Shown: one piece after another, positions 9,830-18,035 of the stretch
Numbering within the stretch: the stretch's first letter is position 1
How the letters are laid out: each line of letters opens with the position of its first letter
NCBI GenBank assembly: GCA_040881985.1
Contig: JBBECE010000033.1
Span: 14,388 to 78,387, forward strand
DNA: 64,000 bases
Source of the DNA: JBBECE01 sp040881985
Lineage (GTDB): Bacteria; Pseudomonadota; Alphaproteobacteria; Rhizobiales; Devosiaceae
Direction of reading: 5' to 3'
The notes under the pieces: model-generated
What the model saw: the letters and a program-made list of their open reading frames with translations, nothing else
Told to the model about the DNA's origin: nothing
The model's database searches: none
Position numbers and translations under genes: made by a program

Positions 9830-10954
9830 ATGACCAAGGTTGACGACCTTCTGCTCGAAAAGGTCAGCAGGCGCGGCTTGCTCTGGGGCGGACTTGCAGC
9901 GGCGGGCGGGACGGCGGCCTACGCCAGCGGCGCGCTTGGACAATCCACCCATGCCGTTCACGAGGCCGCCCCCGCCTCAGGGGCGACGCCGCCTTCCCTG
10001 CACCTCACCGCGCATGGGGCGATGATTACGGTTGGCGAGGTCGATAACGCGGCCAACGGCTTCGATCCCTCGCAAATGTTGACGCAATGGGAGACCGGCA
10101 CGCTCTCCCGGATGGATGACGGCCGGATGCTGCGCAGCTTCGAGATCGAGGCGGTCGACAAGGAACTGGAGATCGCCCCGGGGGTCGGCTTCCCCGCATG
10201 GACCTATAATGGCCGGGTGCCCGGGCCGTTCCTTCGCGCCAAGGAAGGCGAGCGGCTGAGGATCGCCTTCAGGAACTTCGGGTCGCACCCGCATTCGATG
10301 CATTTTCATGGCATCCATGCCGCGCGGATGGACGGCGTGCCGGGCGCCGGCCTGATCAATCCCGGCGAAGAATTCGTCTACGAGTTCGACGCCAGGCCAT
10401 TCGGCTGCCACCTCTACCATTGCCACGCCCTGCCGCTGCGGCGGCACATGCACAAAGGCATGTACGGCATGTTCGTCATCGACCCCGATCCGGCCCTGCA
10501 TCCGGACCAGCTCGCGGTGGCGCAATCGCGGCTCCTGGGCTCGCCGCAAAACGCCGCCTGGCAGGAAATGGCGATGGTGATGAATGCGTTCGACACCAAT
10601 TTCGACGGCGGCAATGAATTCTACGCGGTAAACACGATCGCCCATGCCTACGCCAAGCGACCCATCCCGATCGACAAGGGTCGGCCGGTGCGCATCTATC
10701 TGGTCAATGTCACCGAGTTCGATCCGATCAATTCGTTCCACCTGCACGCCAATTTCTTCGATTATTTCGACACCGGCACATCGCTGACGCCAAATCTGCG
10801 TACCGTCGACCTGATCATGCAGTGCCAGGCGCAGCGCGGCATCCTCGAATTCACCTTCAAGGATCACGAGCCCGGCTTGTACATGTTCCACGCCCACCAA
10901 TCCGAGTTCGCCGAGCTTGGATGGATGGGCATGTTCGACGTCAGGGAGGCCTGA
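9830..10954 (+). CDS. Tat-exported multicopper oxidase
   Basis: A 374-residue two-domain cupredoxin oxidase. The ATG at 9830 gives an N-terminus with a twin-arginine signal (SRRGLLWGG at about 14-22) and a small-residue hydrophobic stretch, so it is exported folded with copper. Copper motifs are visible: HSMHFHGIH, HLYHCHALPLRRHMHKG, NSFHLHANFFDYF and MFHAHQSEFAELGWMGMF. These supply the HXH pairs and the Cys/His/Met set expected of type 1, 2 and 3 sites. It is followed after 3 bp by a ZIP-family permease, which suggests a role in oxidising or detoxifying copper, iron or manganese at the cell surface. The actual substrate cannot be read from sequence. Confidence 0.9.
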   Translation: MTKVDDLLLEKVSRRGLLWGGLAAAGGTAAYASGALGQSTHAVHEAAPASGATPPSLHLTAHGAMITVGEVDNAANGFDPSQMLTQWETGTLSRMDDGRMLRSFEIEAVDKELEIAPGVGFPAWTYNGRVPGPFLRAKEGERLRIAFRNFGSHPHSMHFHGIHAARMDGVPGAGLINPGEEFVYEFDARPFGCHLYHCHALPLRRHMHKGMYGMFVIDPDPALHPDQLAVAQSRLLGSPQNAAWQEMAMVMNAFDTNFDGGNEFYAVNTIAHAYAKRPIPIDKGRPVRIYLVNVTEFDPINSFHLHANFFDYFDTGTSLTPNLRTVDLIMQCQAQRGILEFTFKDHEPGLYMFHAHQSEFAELGWMGMFDVREA

Positions 10955-10957
10955 GCC

Positions 10958-12148
10958 GTGACCGATATTGCCCGCCGCCCGCCCGCCATCGTCCCGGTCT
11001 GGAAGCGGCTTGCCTGGTTCGCCCTGCCGCTGGCGATCCTGGCGGCGGCGATCGCCTGGATCGTCGCCGCCGACCCGTTGCGCAGCTTCGACATCGGCGC
11101 CCCCCCGGTCGAGGCGCTGACCTTCGAGCGCACCATCCTCGACGACGCCGGCATGCATTTCCTGGTGCGCGCCGGCGGCTCGGAGCCGATGACCATCGCC
11201 CAGATGCAGGTCGACGACGCCTATTGGCTGTTCACCCAGGACCCGCCCGGCAAGATCGCGCGCGGGGCGACCGTCTGGATTCACGTCCCCTACCCGTGGG
11301 TTTTGGGGGATGCCCATATGGTCGTGGCGCTGACCGATACGGGGACGGCATTCGAGCACGAAATCGCGGTGGCGGTGCCGACCCCGCAGCCGAGCTCCAG
11401 CCGACTGACAGCGCAGGCGCTGATCGGGGTCATCGTCGGCATTCTGCCCGTCGCCGTCGGTTTGATGTTCTACCCGGCGCTGCGCGGGGTCGGCCGGGGC
11501 GGAATGAATTTCCTGCTGGCGCTGACGGTGGGGCTGCTGGCGTTTCTGCTGGTCGAGACGATCGACGACGCGTTCGAACTCGCGGCCAAAGCCGCCGCCA
11601 TTTTCCAGGGCCCGGTCATGGTCGTCCTGGCGGGCGCGGCGAGTTTTTTGCTGTTGATGGCGGTCGGCCGGCGCGCCGGTGCGCCGACGGGGCTGGCGCT
11701 CTCCACCTTCATCGCCCTCGGCATCGGCCTGCACAATCTCGGCGAGGGTCTGGCGATCGGGGGTGCCTTCGCAGCCGGGGCCGCCGGGCTTGGCACGTTC
11801 CTCGTCGTCGGCTTTGCCTTGCACAACATCACCGAGGGTATCGGCATCGCCGCGCCGATCCTGAAGGTCCGCCCCCCCTTGTGGGCCTTCGCCGCGCTGA
11901 CGCTGCTCGCCGGCGGCCCGGCGGTGATCGGGCTGTGGATCGGCAGCCTCGCTTACGCCCCGCAATGGTCGGCGCTGGCACTGGCGGTCGGCGGCGGCGC
12001 TATATTGCAGGTCATCGTCGAGGTCCTCGCTTACTTGCTGCGATCCGCAGGCGAAGGATCGCGGACGCTGGTCGCGCCGAGTACCGTGGCGGGTCTGGCG
12101 GCGGGGGTCGGATTCATGTTCGTCACCGCGATGCTGGTGAAGTTCTGA
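10958..12148 (+). CDS. ZIP-family metal permease with N-terminal extracytoplasmic domain
   Basis: A 396-residue membrane protein starting at a GTG 3 bp after the oxidase gene. Helix 1 is at about 17-35. About 100 residues outside the membrane follow (SFDIGAPPVEALTFER to HEIAVAVPTP), then seven to eight helices. The two ZIP metal-binding helices are clear: GIGLHNLGEGLAIGGAF and ALHNITEGIGIAAP. The N-terminal domain, which has a beta-sandwich look, is an unusual addition to a ZIP permease. Co-transcription with a multicopper oxidase points to Cu, Fe, Mn or Zn traffic under the downstream TetR. Metal and direction of transport are unproven. Confidence 0.85.
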   Translation: MTDIARRPPAIVPVWKRLAWFALPLAILAAAIAWIVAADPLRSFDIGAPPVEALTFERTILDDAGMHFLVRAGGSEPMTIAQMQVDDAYWLFTQDPPGKIARGATVWIHVPYPWVLGDAHMVVALTDTGTAFEHEIAVAVPTPQPSSSRLTAQALIGVIVGILPVAVGLMFYPALRGVGRGGMNFLLALTVGLLAFLLVETIDDAFELAAKAAAIFQGPVMVVLAGAASFLLLMAVGRRAGAPTGLALSTFIALGIGLHNLGEGLAIGGAFAAGAAGLGTFLVVGFALHNITEGIGIAAPILKVRPPLWAFAALTLLAGGPAVIGLWIGSLAYAPQWSALALAVGGGAILQVIVEVLAYLLRSAGEGSRTLVAPSTVAGLAAGVGFMFVTAMLVKF

Positions 12149-12243
12149 GGCGAGTGAGGAAGCGGCAGCCCTGCCGACCGGCAAGACAGACTTTGTCCCG
12201 ATCGGCAAAGCGAACTTTGGTCAATTAAATAATGATCGACGTT

Positions 12244-12254
12244 CAAATGCAAAT
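12244..12254. promoter_or_regulatory. Second copy of the shared 11-bp motif, upstream of tetR
   Basis: CAAATGCAAAT, the exact reverse complement of ATTTGCATTTG at 9806-9816, lies 18 bases before the tetR start codon. Both copies sit just upstream of start codons in the same metal cluster, consistent with autoregulation by the TetR protein. Confidence 0.5.
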
Positions 12255-12272
12255 CTGGCAAAAGTTGCGGCG

Positions 12273-12914
12273 ATGGGCAGGCGTTCCGAACATTCGCAGG
12301 ACGAGCAGCGCCGGATGGCGCTCGATGCGGCGCACGCCATCGTCAGGCGGGACGGCTTGCGGGCGCTCTCGGTGCGCCGGATCGCCGGCAAGATGGGCTA
12401 CGCCGCTGGAACTCTCTATCAGCTCTTCGAAGATCTCGACGATCTGATCATCATCATGAATTCCGAGACCCTCGAGAAGCTCTACGCGAGCGCCAGCAAG
12501 GTTGAGCCTGGTGGGGAACCGTCGGAGACGCTGATCAGACTCGCCGAGGTCTATATCCGGTCGGTCACCCGGGAGCCGAAGCTCTGGAACGCCGTGTTCG
12601 AGTACAGCCCGCCGGTCGACCGGGTGATGCCGGCGCGCTACCAGGGTGCGGTGGCGAAATTGCTGGGGCTGGTGCAGGCCGTGCTCGCGCCCTTGTTCCC
12701 GCCGGGCGAGGAAGCCGGCCGGCTGCGCGAGGCGCGGGTGATGTGGGCGGGGCTTTACGGCATCGCCACGCTGGCGAGTTCGCGCAAGAGCTCGGTCGAG
12801 ATCGACTCGAGCGCCATGGTTCGGACTCTGGCGACAACCTATCTGGCCGGCCTCAAGGCGCTCCGGGCCGAAGCGGGCACGGAGCGAAAGCCGCGGCGGA
12901 CAGCGGCGCAATAG
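12273..12914 (+). CDS. TetR-family transcriptional regulator
   Basis: A 213-residue repressor. The N-terminal TetR helix-turn-helix is at residues about 12-58 (ALDAAHAIVRRDGLRALSVR, KMGYAAGTLYQLFEDLDDL). The rest is a helical ligand and dimer domain of the TetR_C type. It is placed 124 bp after the ZIP gene with its own upstream motif copy. It probably controls the oxidase-permease pair and itself in response to metal or oxidative stress. Confidence 0.9.
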   Translation: MGRRSEHSQDEQRRMALDAAHAIVRRDGLRALSVRRIAGKMGYAAGTLYQLFEDLDDLIIIMNSETLEKLYASASKVEPGGEPSETLIRLAEVYIRSVTREPKLWNAVFEYSPPVDRVMPARYQGAVAKLLGLVQAVLAPLFPPGEEAGRLREARVMWAGLYGIATLASSRKSSVEIDSSAMVRTLATTYLAGLKALRAEAGTERKPRRTAAQ

Positions 12915-12995
12915 GATCGGCGCACTGAAAGCGTCTTGGCATCCCCGGCCGCCGGCCGCCCTGGCACAGCCGGGAGGAGGCGAACCCAGAGCCTC

Positions 12996-13574
12996 TCAGG
13001 GCGACGATGGGGCGGCTGCGGCGCGCGCCGCGCTCCGGCGCTTGAGATAGGTGGTCAGGGCGATCGCGACCGCGACGGCAAACGCCCCGAAACCGATGCC
13101 GAGCGCCCCGAAGATCGCCGCGACCAGGTCGCCGACGACGCCCTGGCCAACCGCCAGCACCGTCCGCGGCCCGTTTTGGCCTTTGGCATAACTCGCGGTC
13201 AGGCTGTAGTCGCCGGGCTCGGCAATCTCGAAGGTGAAGATCGACGTGCCTGCCCGGTCGCCGAATGTGTAGCTCGCCGTTACGCCCGGCTGCGCCAGCG
13301 GTATTCCCCGATTGTCGGAGACCACGCGCACCGCGACCGTCAGTCCCGAAATATCCCCGGCATTGAACAAGGCGCCATCGACCACGCTTTGCGCCTCGTG
13401 GAAGATCGTGTAGCTGCCCGGAGCGTCGAGCGAAAGAATGGCTTCGCCGGGAACGACCACCCGGGTCAGCCGGCCCTGAATTTCCTGCACCTGCGGCACC
13501 AGGAAAAGCCCGGCTCCCGCCGCCCCGATCAGAAACACCGCGATCGCGACCAGATACCACTTGCGGCCTGGCAT
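12996..13574 (-). CDS. Membrane-anchored protein of unknown function, C-terminal partner of the repeat protein
   Basis: A 192-residue protein from an ATG at 13574 (MPGRKWYLVAIAVFLIGAAG). It has an N-terminal membrane segment, a periplasmic beta-rich domain of about 110 residues (SYTIFHEAQSVVDG, VTASYTFGDRAGTSIFTFEI), then a second membrane segment (VAAIFGALGIGFGAFAVAVA) and a basic tail. The beta domain resembles the non-enzymatic beta-sandwiches of envelope proteins, but no named family was recognised. Its start codon lies one base after the stop of the 1214-residue repeat protein, so the two are co-translated and probably work together at the inner membrane. Confidence 0.7.
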   Translation of the reverse strand: MPGRKWYLVAIAVFLIGAAGAGLFLVPQVQEIQGRLTRVVVPGEAILSLDAPGSYTIFHEAQSVVDGALFNAGDISGLTVAVRVVSDNRGIPLAQPGVTASYTFGDRAGTSIFTFEIAEPGDYSLTASYAKGQNGPRTVLAVGQGVVGDLVAAIFGALGIGFGAFAVAVAIALTTYLKRRSAARAAAAPSSP

Positions 13575-13575
13575 C

Positions 13576-16500
13576 TCAAAGCCCCATCGATTGACGCACG
13601 CCGTCGAGCTCGGCCTTTTCTTCCGGCGTTGCGTCCGCCCGCGCGCGGAAACTCGCAATATAGCCGACGCCCTCGCGCACGAAGAAAAACAGCCGCACGT
13701 GTCGCTTGTCCTGGGTCAGTTCCTCCACCGTCTCGTAGATGTCGGCGTTTGCCGTCGGGCCGGCGCTGAGGATCGTGCTGAACGGTTGGGTTACCCCGTC
13801 AATTTCGACAGTCGACGCCTTCAGCCCCGCCAATTCGTCATCGAACAATTCCTCGACGCTGGCGAAGTCGCGATCCATTCGCCGCATCAGTACCATATCG
13901 AGACGCGATGCGGCGTCCGGGGTGGGTTTGCCCATCGCCCAGAGATAGCGCCCCGGCCAGCGCAATTCGTCGGCGATCTTCCAGCCGTCGGGTACGCCGA
14001 GACGCAAATCATGGAGCGAATTGACGTAGACCCCGTCGGCTTCCCGGTCCCAGCCGCGGCCGCCAAACGGCGCGCTCTCGCCTTCGGGCGCCACGATCTC
14101 AAACGGAATGGAGGCGACTTTTGTGCCGCCTTCGGTCAGCTCGACCCGATAGGTGCCGGCGGCCAGGGGCAGATAGTCCTGATAAAACAGTCCCCACCAG
14201 GCATTTCCATCCGGTTGTTCCGGGATGAGTTCGCTGGCGAAGAGGAAGTCCTCGCCGCGATACCACTGCGCGGCAAGCGGCTCATTGGTCGGCGCGCCCG
14301 CGAAGCGGAACCACACGATGACCTGACTGGTGCCGAGCTCAAATGTGGTGCCCGCCCGCGATGCATCGAAGCCCTCGGCGGCGGCATCGGCATCGCCCAG
14401 CGCGACCTCCTTGATCGCGGCTCCCGGGTCCGTCGGCGCGTAAATGGAGAAGTCGACCGCGCTCGTCTCGCCACCGGAGACGCCGACAGCACAATCCGGC
14501 GCGCTGATCGTGCCTGTCGTCGGCCACTTTTCGGTGGCAACCCCGTCGCAATCGGGATCGCGCAACACATACCCGTATTCCGCAAGCCCGCCCGGCAGCC
14601 AAGCATAGGCCCAGATCGTGCCGCCCACCGCATAGCGGTGGATCTGATCGCCCGAAGCCGAGACGAAGAACTCGAGCGTCGTCTCAGCGCCCTCGATCGC
14701 CGGGCTCGCATCGATCTGGCGCGTCTCCTGCAGCGTGAAGCCGCTCATCGTGAATTGCGGATAGCCCGATTCATTGATCTCCGGCGCCGGGGTCATATCG
14801 GCGCTCTCCCGGGCGATTCGCCAGACGCGCCAATTGTCAAAGCTCACCGCGACCGCGGCTCCCCCCGTTGTGGCAACGAAGAGGCCCGCCTGGCCCGCCG
14901 GCCAATTGGCGTCCGCAATTTCGATCACCAGTGTGCCGTTGACATAAAAGCTCAGCGTTGCGCCGTCGGCGACAAGCTTCAAATGGTTGGCCTCGCCGGC
15001 TGGACTAAGCGTGCCGTCCGGCGTGCGTGAAGTGAGCTCGCTGTCGAGGGCCATGTTGCCATCCACCAGGCGCACCGCCGCAAAGGATCCGTCCGAGGCG
15101 ATCATGAAGGCATGAAAATTTGTCTCGTCCTGGCTGCGGACGAAGAGGCCGAAGGGATGCGGGGGCGACCCTTCTTCCGGGGTCGCATCGACTTCGATGA
15201 TGACATCGCCGAGCGGTTCGCGCTCCTGAGCCACCATTGCGAGCAGATTCGGCGCTGCCGCCAAAGCGACGCGATAATGCCCTTCCCGATAGCCCGCTTC
15301 GACCCCGGTCGCTTTCCTGGGCTGCCAGCCGCTCGAAGGGTCGTCGAAATCATCGGAGGCCAGCAACTCTCCGGCCAAGGCAGCGCCGGTGGCCGGCGGC
15401 GGGGGAGCAGATTCGCCTTGCGCGTCTGGGCCCGTTGCGGCGATTGTGAAGGTCGCCGCCGGCGCCAACGCCAAGCCGTTCTCGAGGATTTGCACTTGGT
15501 AATTGCCGGCCGGCAAGGGCTCGGCGCCCTGCATGGCCATGTACCAGCTGCTTTCGCCCGCTGCTTGATTGAGCGTCTCGTTTTGCTCGAGGACGACCGA
15601 GCCATCCTGCAACCAGCGGATATCAACGCGCAGGCCGTCCGGAGCATCCCGCCAAACGTAGGTCGCGTCGACGCGAAGAGTTCCCAGGGGGAAGTCGGTG
15701 CCGGCCCCGTCGAACTCTTGCGCCGCGAGGCTGACCGAGGTCAGAACCGACGCGGCAGGGGCCCCGCCCGTTGCCGCCGGAGTTTCGGTGGTGACCGTCG
15801 CACCGCCCGAGGCGAGGTCGACCGCCACCAACTCGCCGGCGGCGACCGAAATGCCTTCCGCCCGCCGTTCGGCTTCGCTTTCAAAGTCCTGCCGCCAATA
15901 AATGTCGTAGCTGCCGGGCGGCAACATCAACGGGAGGTCAAACCGCCCTTCCGACCAATTGATCCGGTCGTCCGCGTCGGCGCCCGGTTCGGTGACACCC
16001 CACCAGCCATAGGTCTCGTCCATCGCCGGCGTGTCGGCAGCCACCTTGAGACCGATCCCCGCGTCGGCGGAAATTGTGCCGAGCTTTCCCGCCTCGACGG
16101 CAATGCCTTCGGCGATGAGCATCGGCTCGCCGGAAGTCGGGTAATCCTGCACCCAATAGACGTCGTAACTGCCCGGCGGCATCATCAGGGGCACGTCGAA
16201 GCGGCCTTTCGACCAGGCGATCCGCTCGCCCGGTTCATCGCCGGACTCCGTCACGCCCCACCAGCCATAAGTCTCGTCCATCGCCGGCACCCAGTCCGCC
16301 GCCGCGATCTGCAGGCCGGAATCAACGGCGATGCTGCCAAGCGTTGCGGCTTTCACCTCGACGCCTTCGGCGATGAGCATCGGCTCGCCGGAAGTCGGGT
16401 AATCCTGCACCCAATAGACGTCGTAACTGCCCGGCGGCATCATCAGGGGCAAGTCGAAGCGGCCCTTCGACCAGTTGATCGGCTTGTCCGGATCGTCGCC

Positions 16501-17220
16501 GGGCTCGGTGACGCCCCACCAGCCGTAGGTCGCATCCATCGCCGGCACCCAGTCCGCCGCCGCGATCCGCAGGCCCGCGTTGGCAGCAATCGTGCCGAGC
16601 TTTCCGGCCTCAACGGCAACGCCCTCGGCGATGAGCATCGGCTCGTCCGAAGTCGCGTATTCCTGCACCCAATAAACGTCGTAGCTGCCGGGCGGCAGCA
16701 GCAGCGGCACGTCGAAGCGGCCCGTGGACCAATTGATCGGCTTGTCCGGATCGTCGCCGGGCTCGGTGACGCCCCACCAGCCATAGGTCGCGTCCATCGA
16801 CGGCACCCAATCGGCCGCCGCGATCTGCAAGCCCGCATCGGCATGCACTACCGCCGTCCGGCCGTCGGCGACGACCACCCCCTCGGCAAGCAGCATCGGC
16901 ACGTCAGAAGTTGCGTATGCCTGCACCCAATAGACATCGTAGGTGCCGGGCGGCACCGGCAAGGGCTCGTCGAAGCGTCCCGTGGACCAATGCTGCCGAT
17001 CGTCCGGATCGGCTCCCGGAGCGGTAACACCCCACCAACCATAGGTGGCGTCCATCGCCGGCACCCACGCAGCGGCCTCGAGACGAATGCCGGTCTGCGC
17101 CAACGCCGGTGCCGAGCAAAGCAGGGTGAAGAAGGCGGTCGCCAGAAGCGCGCCCAACGAACCCCGCAGCCGAACCGCGCGGCGCGCCATAATTTGCAGG
17201 AGATTCAAGCGTTTCAGCAT
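13576..17220 (-). CDS. Large exported protein with five 86-residue repeats and a LamG-like domain
   Basis: A 1214-residue protein. The ATG at 17220 gives a signal peptide (residues 1-42, ending SAPALAQ). Residues about 52-476 are five tandem copies of an 86-residue unit. Each contains AMDATYGWWGVTEPG, INWSTGRFD and PPGSYDVYWVQ, and reads like a beta-sandwich ligand or cell-wall module. Residues about 500-610 look Ig-like. Residues about 640-815 resemble a laminin-G/DUF1080-like concanavalin fold (DDFDDPSSGWQ, FGLFVRSQDETNF, LSFYVNGTLVIEIAD). A further beta domain and an alpha/beta C-terminal domain follow (LRLGVPDGWKIADE, RLFFFVREGVGYIASF). No catalytic motif was recognised. It may be a surface carbohydrate-binding or sensing protein. 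Confidence 0.82.
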   Translation of the reverse strand: MLKRLNLLQIMARRAVRLRGSLGALLATAFFTLLCSAPALAQTGIRLEAAAWVPAMDATYGWWGVTAPGADPDDRQHWSTGRFDEPLPVPPGTYDVYWVQAYATSDVPMLLAEGVVVADGRTAVVHADAGLQIAAADWVPSMDATYGWWGVTEPGDDPDKPINWSTGRFDVPLLLPPGSYDVYWVQEYATSDEPMLIAEGVAVEAGKLGTIAANAGLRIAAADWVPAMDATYGWWGVTEPGDDPDKPINWSKGRFDLPLMMPPGSYDVYWVQDYPTSGEPMLIAEGVEVKAATLGSIAVDSGLQIAAADWVPAMDETYGWWGVTESGDEPGERIAWSKGRFDVPLMMPPGSYDVYWVQDYPTSGEPMLIAEGIAVEAGKLGTISADAGIGLKVAADTPAMDETYGWWGVTEPGADADDRINWSEGRFDLPLMLPPGSYDIYWRQDFESEAERRAEGISVAAGELVAVDLASGGATVTTETPAATGGAPAASVLTSVSLAAQEFDGAGTDFPLGTLRVDATYVWRDAPDGLRVDIRWLQDGSVVLEQNETLNQAAGESSWYMAMQGAEPLPAGNYQVQILENGLALAPAATFTIAATGPDAQGESAPPPPATGAALAGELLASDDFDDPSSGWQPRKATGVEAGYREGHYRVALAAAPNLLAMVAQEREPLGDVIIEVDATPEEGSPPHPFGLFVRSQDETNFHAFMIASDGSFAAVRLVDGNMALDSELTSRTPDGTLSPAGEANHLKLVADGATLSFYVNGTLVIEIADANWPAGQAGLFVATTGGAAVAVSFDNWRVWRIARESADMTPAPEINESGYPQFTMSGFTLQETRQIDASPAIEGAETTLEFFVSASGDQIHRYAVGGTIWAYAWLPGGLAEYGYVLRDPDCDGVATEKWPTTGTISAPDCAVGVSGGETSAVDFSIYAPTDPGAAIKEVALGDADAAAEGFDASRAGTTFELGTSQVIVWFRFAGAPTNEPLAAQWYRGEDFLFASELIPEQPDGNAWWGLFYQDYLPLAAGTYRVELTEGGTKVASIPFEIVAPEGESAPFGGRGWDREADGVYVNSLHDLRLGVPDGWKIADELRWPGRYLWAMGKPTPDAASRLDMVLMRRMDRDFASVEELFDDELAGLKASTVEIDGVTQPFSTILSAGPTANADIYETVEELTQDKRHVRLFFFVREGVGYIASFRARADATPEEKAELDGVRQSMGL
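15793..17067 (-). repeat. Five tandem 258-bp coding repeats
   Basis: The repeats encode units starting at W-V-P-A/S-M-D at residues 52, 138, 224 and 310, and a fifth, shorter and more diverged one near 397. The spacing is 258 bp. Units three and four share about 88 consecutive identical bases (16104-16191 matching 16362-16449), so expansion or gene conversion is recent. Outer units are more diverged. Confidence 0.9.
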
Positions 17221-17672
17221 GATCGCCCTTCGTTGGTCGAAACCCGCCGGCACCATTGGCCGACTGGGTCGGGTCGGGTCCAGCATCCGCAACGAGCATC
17301 AATGTTAGGCGTTTCCCGACCGGGTAGGAAGGCCGCATTCGGAAAGGGGCGGAGAACCGGCGCCCCCGAGAGCTTGCAAACCTCCGACCTCTGCCTTGGG
17401 ACGGCAGGGGGCCGGCGCAAGTTTCCTTCTGATTTGGCTCCGCATGAGCGTCGGCTTTGCGCCATGCGCGGACTCTCGGAGCCCCGCTTTCGCGGTTTTG
17501 AGCCCGCATCCGCAAGCCGAAGCGTTGCGCCCGCAAACGTTGGAGGCAGGCTGACGCGCCACCTGCGTGAAACGCTGCGGCCTGGACCACCGGATGGCCG
17601 ATGCGCCCAGGCGCCACGGCCGACGTACCTCCTGTTACACCAACCCCGGCCAGCAGGGCTGACGTTCTGGAG
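17221..17672. other. Non-coding stretch upstream of the repeat-protein gene
   Basis: About 450 bp without a convincing gene on either strand. It should contain the promoter of the reverse-strand repeat-protein operon near its left end. I saw no clear sigma-70 hexamers, palindromic operator or terminator. Open frames here have no recognisable product. Confidence 0.4.
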
Positions 17673-18010
17673 CTAGGCAGTACCGGTCGTCGCCGCGCCG
17701 CGGCGGCGAGTGTGCGCTTCCTGCTGCATAATAAACAGCGAGGCGGCCATGATCAGCAAGGCCCCGGCCAGAAACAGACATTCGGCACTTGCGCCAGGAT
17801 TACCCAGCTCGCCAGCACGTTAAGCGGCAGCTTCAGGTCGTCTAAGGGCTGCAGGTAGGTGGCGTCGGTAACGGCATAAGCGCGGGTGAGAAGATACTGC
17901 GCCGCCCCGTTCAAAAGGCCGATAAGCAGGATCAGCCACAGCACGGCCCCAATGTAGGTCGCGGCGCTGCCACGCGCATTGGAGACGGGCAGCGATGGGT
18001 CCCAGTTCCG
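17673..18010 (-). pseudogene. EamA/DMT-family transporter C-terminal remnant, frameshifted
   Basis: The reverse strand reads GAVLWLILLIGLLNGAAQYL, LTRAYAVTDATYLQPLDD and LPLNVLASWVIL, the last three helices of an EamA permease. It then shifts frame near 17795 and continues CLFLAGALLIMAASLFIMQQ, the usual C-terminus, to a TAG at 17673-17675. The N-terminal half is missing, and the fragment abuts the 3' end of the next ABC permease gene. This is a truncated and frameshifted relic; the 5' boundary is approximate. Confidence 0.7.
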
Positions 18011-18035
18011 CAATCTCGTCGGGCGTCGGCGGCCG

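Noticed and set aside
9977..12208. Long reverse open frame opposite the multicopper oxidase and ZIP genes
   Set aside because: Antisense shadow: Gln/Arg/Asp-rich, whereas the forward strand has strict copper and ZIP motifs.
15793..17067. Regular tandem repeats considered as a CRISPR array or satellite
   Set aside because: The unit is 258 bp, divisible by three, fully coding, with no unique spacers.
15112..17676. Long forward open frame opposite the repeat protein, with its own 86-residue periodicity
   Set aside because: The periodicity is inherited from the 258-bp coding repeat on the reverse strand. The product is His/Arg/Pro-rich and lacks a signal peptide or family motif.
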